From Collinsella sp. (lineage in GTDB: Bacteria > Actinomycetota > Coriobacteriia > Coriobacteriales > Coriobacteriaceae): a DNA stretch of 17,874 bases. The notes beneath the pieces were generated by a model. It searched no databases, was not told where the DNA came from, and saw only the letters and a program-made list of their open reading frames with translations. Shown here in pieces: positions 15,757 to 17,874 of this stretch. Within the stretch, counting starts at the first letter, position 1. Every line of letters starts with the position of its first letter. The DNA is taken from NCBI GenBank assembly GCA_014871605.1, contig WGSQ01000022.1, forward strand, positions 1-17,874, given 5' to 3'. The translations under genes were made by a program, and so were the position numbers.

Positions 15757-17268
15757 TTATCGATAAGATACGGACTGCTGCGAATCTTTGACTACAACGT
15801 CGTGGGCGCCGCCTTCGACGATGGAGGTGGAGCTGACCAGCGTTAGGCGTGCCTTTTCCTGGAGCTCGGGGATCGAGAGGGCGCCGCAGTTGCACATCGT
15901 GGACTTGACCTTGTAGAGCGTACCGCCCACGCCGTCCTTGAGGGAACCGGCGTAGGGAACGTAGGAGTCGACGCCCTCGACGAAGCTGAGCTTCGCGGCG
16001 CCACCCAGGTCGTAGCGCTGCCAGTTGCGGGCACGCGCAGAACCCTCGCCCCAGTACTCCTTCATGTACTGGCCGTTCACGTTGACGCGCTCGGTCGGGC
16101 TCTCGTCGAAGCGGGCGAAGTAGCGGCCCAACATCATAAAGTCGGCGCCCATGGCAAGGGCGAGCGTCATGTGGTAGTCGTAGACGATGCCGCCGTCGGA
16201 GCAAACGGGCACGTAGACGCCGGTCTCCTCGTAGTACTCGTCACGAGCGCGGCAGACGTCGATCAACGCGGTGGCCTGGCCACGGCCGATGCCCTTGGTC
16301 TCGCGGGTAATGCAGATGGAACCGCCGCCGATACCGACCTTGATGAAGTCGGCACCGCAGTCGGCCAGGAAGCGGAAGCCCTCGGCGTCGACGACGTTAC
16401 CAGCACCAACCTTGACGTCCTCGCCGTAGTTGGCGCGGATCCACTCGATAGTGCGCTTCTGCCACTCGCTGAAGCCCTCGGAGGAGTCGATGCACAGAAC
16501 GTCGGCACCGGCCTCGATGAGCAGCGGCACGCGCTCGGCATAGTCGCGGGTGTTGATACCGGCGCCGACCATGTAGCGCTTGTCGTTATCGAGCAGCTCG
16601 TTGGGGTTGGTCTTGTGGCTGTCGTAGTCCTTGCGGAACACAATGCCCATGAGGTGATCGTTGTCGTCGACGATTGGCAGGGCGTTGAGCTTGTTATCCC
16701 AGATGACGTCGTTGGCAACCTTGAGGCTGATGTTCTTGTCGCCCACGATGAGCTGCTCACGCGGGGTCATGAACTCGGAGACCTTCGTCTGGTGGTCATC
16801 GCGACTGGGACGATAGTCACGGCTGGTGACGATGCCCAGGAGCTTACCCTTGGGAGTGCCGTCGTCGGTAACCGGCATGGTGGAGTGACCGGTCTTCTCC
16901 TTGAGCTCGATGACCTGCTCCATGGTCATGTCGGGGGTCAGCGTGGAATCGGACTGAACGAAGCCGGCCTTGTGATCCTTGACGGCCTTGACCATGGCGG
17001 CCTCGGACTCGGCGCTCTGGGAACCGTAAATGAAGGACAGGCCGCCCTCGGTAGCGAGCGCGACACCCATGTCGACGCCCGAGACGGACTGCATGATGGC
17101 GGAAACCATGGGGATGTTCAGGGTGATTGCCGGCTTCTCACCGCGCTTAAAGCGGGTTAGCGGCGTCTTAAGAGAGACGTTGTTGGGGATGCACTGCGAG
17201 GACGAGTAACCAGGGACCAGCAGATACTCCGAAAACGTGTGGGACTCACCGGGAAAGAACGTAGCCAT
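15757..17268 (-). CDS. guaB: IMP dehydrogenase, Tritrichomonas foetus-like type
   Basis: Oxidises IMP to XMP with NAD, the committed step of guanine nucleotide synthesis. The TIM-barrel core is split by a pair of CBS modules (about 105-220). The active-site loop is GIGGGSICITRETKGIGRG with catalytic Cys319. The mobile flap has the Arg418-Tyr419 pair in RNWQRYDLGG. Residues Arg241 and Trp269 occupy the positions that line the NAD adenosine pocket in the T. foetus enzyme. At 503 aa, length and numbering match that protozoan enzyme as I remember it, and many long stretches are near identical. The loop reads GIGGGSICITR instead of the GIGPGSICTTR of ordinary bacterial GuaB. ATG 17268 has AAAGGAG 4 nt upstream. 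Confidence 0.95.
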   Translation of the reverse strand: MATFFPGESHTFSEYLLVPGYSSSQCIPNNVSLKTPLTRFKRGEKPAITLNIPMVSAIMQSVSGVDMGVALATEGGLSFIYGSQSAESEAAMVKAVKDHKAGFVQSDSTLTPDMTMEQVIELKEKTGHSTMPVTDDGTPKGKLLGIVTSRDYRPSRDDHQTKVSEFMTPREQLIVGDKNISLKVANDVIWDNKLNALPIVDDNDHLMGIVFRKDYDSHKTNPNELLDNDKRYMVGAGINTRDYAERVPLLIEAGADVLCIDSSEGFSEWQKRTIEWIRANYGEDVKVGAGNVVDAEGFRFLADCGADFIKVGIGGGSICITRETKGIGRGQATALIDVCRARDEYYEETGVYVPVCSDGGIVYDYHMTLALAMGADFMMLGRYFARFDESPTERVNVNGQYMKEYWGEGSARARNWQRYDLGGAAKLSFVEGVDSYVPYAGSLKDGVGGTLYKVKSTMCNCGALSIPELQEKARLTLVSSTSIVEGGAHDVVVKDSQQSVSYR

Positions 17269-17318
17269 GTTTCTCCTTTTTCCATGCGACCGGTCGGCTG
17301 CAGGCCTCGTAGGACCCA

Positions 17319-17338
17319 GCCCAACCTTGGGCGCCCAA
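17319..17338. promoter_or_regulatory. Operator-like palindrome cluster between guaB and the regulator gene
   Basis: The 20-mer GCCCAACCTTGGGCGCCCAA contains the perfect 12-bp palindrome TTGGGCGCCCAA (17327-17338) and a third half-site GCCCAA (17319-17324), inverted and 2 nt away. It lies within the divergent intergenic region, just downstream of the proposed guaB start site, a usual place for a repressor operator. The binding protein is unknown. Confidence 0.45.
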
Positions 17339-17347
17339 TACTGGGGA

Positions 17348-17376
17348 AGTATCTTAACGCACTTTGACTGCTACAA
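17348..17376 (-). promoter_or_regulatory. Possible guaB promoter
   Basis: On the minus strand TTGTAG (17371-17376) and GATACT (17348-17353) are 17 nt apart, which predicts a start near 17341 and a leader of about 73 nt. Both boxes are moderate matches. The -35 box overlaps the plus-strand -10 candidate at 17372-17377. Confidence 0.4.
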
Positions 17377-17377
17377 T
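17369..17377 (+). promoter_or_regulatory. Possible extended -10 promoter for the ModE-type regulator
   Basis: TGC-TACAAT at 17369-17377 is a good extended -10 element on the plus strand, with a predicted start near 17384 and a leader of about 70-80 nt. No clear -35 box is seen. It overlaps the candidate guaB -35 box, so the two divergent promoters could interfere with each other. Confidence 0.4.
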
Positions 17378-17452
17378 GCAGGATTTAAGAAGAGCACACG
17401 AGGGTTTGACGCAGGCTTTGCGTTTGCCCAGCAAACACTTTAGCGGGAAGAC

Positions 17453-17806
17453 GTGGAGCACATGGAGTACAAGACGACGGCAAAGTTGGTCATTCAAGCG
17501 TGCGACAAGGAACTGCCGGGCGTGTTCGGCCACGGCTGCGTCTTGCTGCTACAGGGTATTGCCCGCGAGCACTCGCTCAACCGCGCCGCCAAGAGCATGG
17601 GCATGGCGTACTCCAAGGCCTGGCGCATTGTGAACGAGGCCGAAGGACAGCTGGGCTGCAAGCTCATCGAGCGCAACGGCGCCCGTGGATCCACCCTCAC
17701 CCCCGCCGGAGAGCGAGCCATAGCGGTCTACGAGGAGCTGCAGACCGACATCAACAACGTCATCGCCACCAAAGCCAACGACCTCATCGCCAGCATCAAA
17801 GAGTAG
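17453..17806 (+). CDS. ModE-type winged helix-turn-helix transcriptional regulator (DNA-binding domain only)
   Basis: A 117-aa protein matching the N-terminal DNA-binding domain of molybdate regulator ModE and LysR-like winged helices. HSLNRAAKSMGMAYSKAWRIVNEAEGQL (about 42-69) is the helix-turn-helix. The wing follows as CKLIERNGARGSTLTPAGERAI, and a helical end (about 92-117) could dimerise. The C-terminal molybdate-binding domains of full ModE are missing, so a molybdate role is uncertain. Two starts are possible: GTG at 17453 (GGGAAG very close upstream) or ATG at 17462 (GGAG 3 nt upstream). It is divergent from guaB, with an operator-like palindrome between them. Its targets cannot be told from sequence. 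Confidence 0.85.
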   Translation: MEHMEYKTTAKLVIQACDKELPGVFGHGCVLLLQGIAREHSLNRAAKSMGMAYSKAWRIVNEAEGQLGCKLIERNGARGSTLTPAGERAIAVYEELQTDINNVIATKANDLIASIKE

Positions 17807-17874
17807 CCCATTTGGGACGGGGCCTTATAGCCACACAACCCCTTCTCATAAGTTGCGGTGAAATAGGGACTGTT
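17807..17874. other. Right-hand edge, noncoding so far
   Basis: After the regulator stop there is no clear gene or terminator in the 68 bases left. The last 33 bases (from about 17842) could be one arm of an element that continues outside the window; this cannot be judged here. Confidence 0.25.

Noticed and set aside
15756..15767. CTTATCGATAAG palindrome at the guaB stop codon
   Set aside because: It is short, AT-rich and built partly from the stop codon; nothing suggests more than chance.

Overview
The window is a GC-rich bacterial chromosomal segment. Gene content, codon bias and gene order point to an actinobacterium of the class Coriobacteriia, most likely Collinsella or a close relative. 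This is inferred from the protein sequences and layout; no database search was possible.

Layout. Almost everything is on the minus strand, so transcription runs right to left. From the right: a short ModE-type winged-helix regulator (+, 17453-17806) diverges from an IMP dehydrogenase gene (guaB, -, 15757-17268). Next comes leuS (-, 12918-15494), whose leader carries a 118-bp near-perfect palindrome. A small plus-strand lipoprotein gene with an apparent CTG start (12241-12813) converges on leuS across a shared bidirectional hairpin terminator.

A strong promoter (11949-11977) followed by a leader terminator (11891-11923) then opens a tightly packed run: rimP, nusA, infB, rbfA, nrnA, truB, ribF, dnaG, rpoD. 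Several neighbours overlap by 4-8 bp, and the largest gaps lie before infB (91 bp) and rpoD. The run ends at a hairpin terminator after rpoD. Beyond it lie a REP-like inverted repeat and two tandem, identical tRNA-Asn(GTT) genes with their own promoter, the second cut by the window edge.

How the genes work together. The cluster joins ribosome maturation and translation start (RimP, IF2, RbfA, TruB, LeuS, tRNA-Asn) to transcription (NusA, the primary sigma factor), replication priming (DnaG), nucleotide recycling (NrnA), flavin cofactor synthesis (RibF) and guanine nucleotide synthesis (GuaB). It is a core information-processing region. I see no prophage, CRISPR array, insertion sequence or toxin-antitoxin pair.

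Most of the coding content is ordinary. The points worth a second look are regulatory or evolutionary: a protozoan (Tritrichomonas)-type IMP dehydrogenase; a terminator in the leader of the nusA operon; a huge palindrome filling the leuS leader that shares a core with a REP-like repeat beside rpoD; a Cys/His zinc-like tail on NusA together with loss of the usual ylxR/ylxQ genes; and a lipoprotein gene whose only plausible start is CTG.
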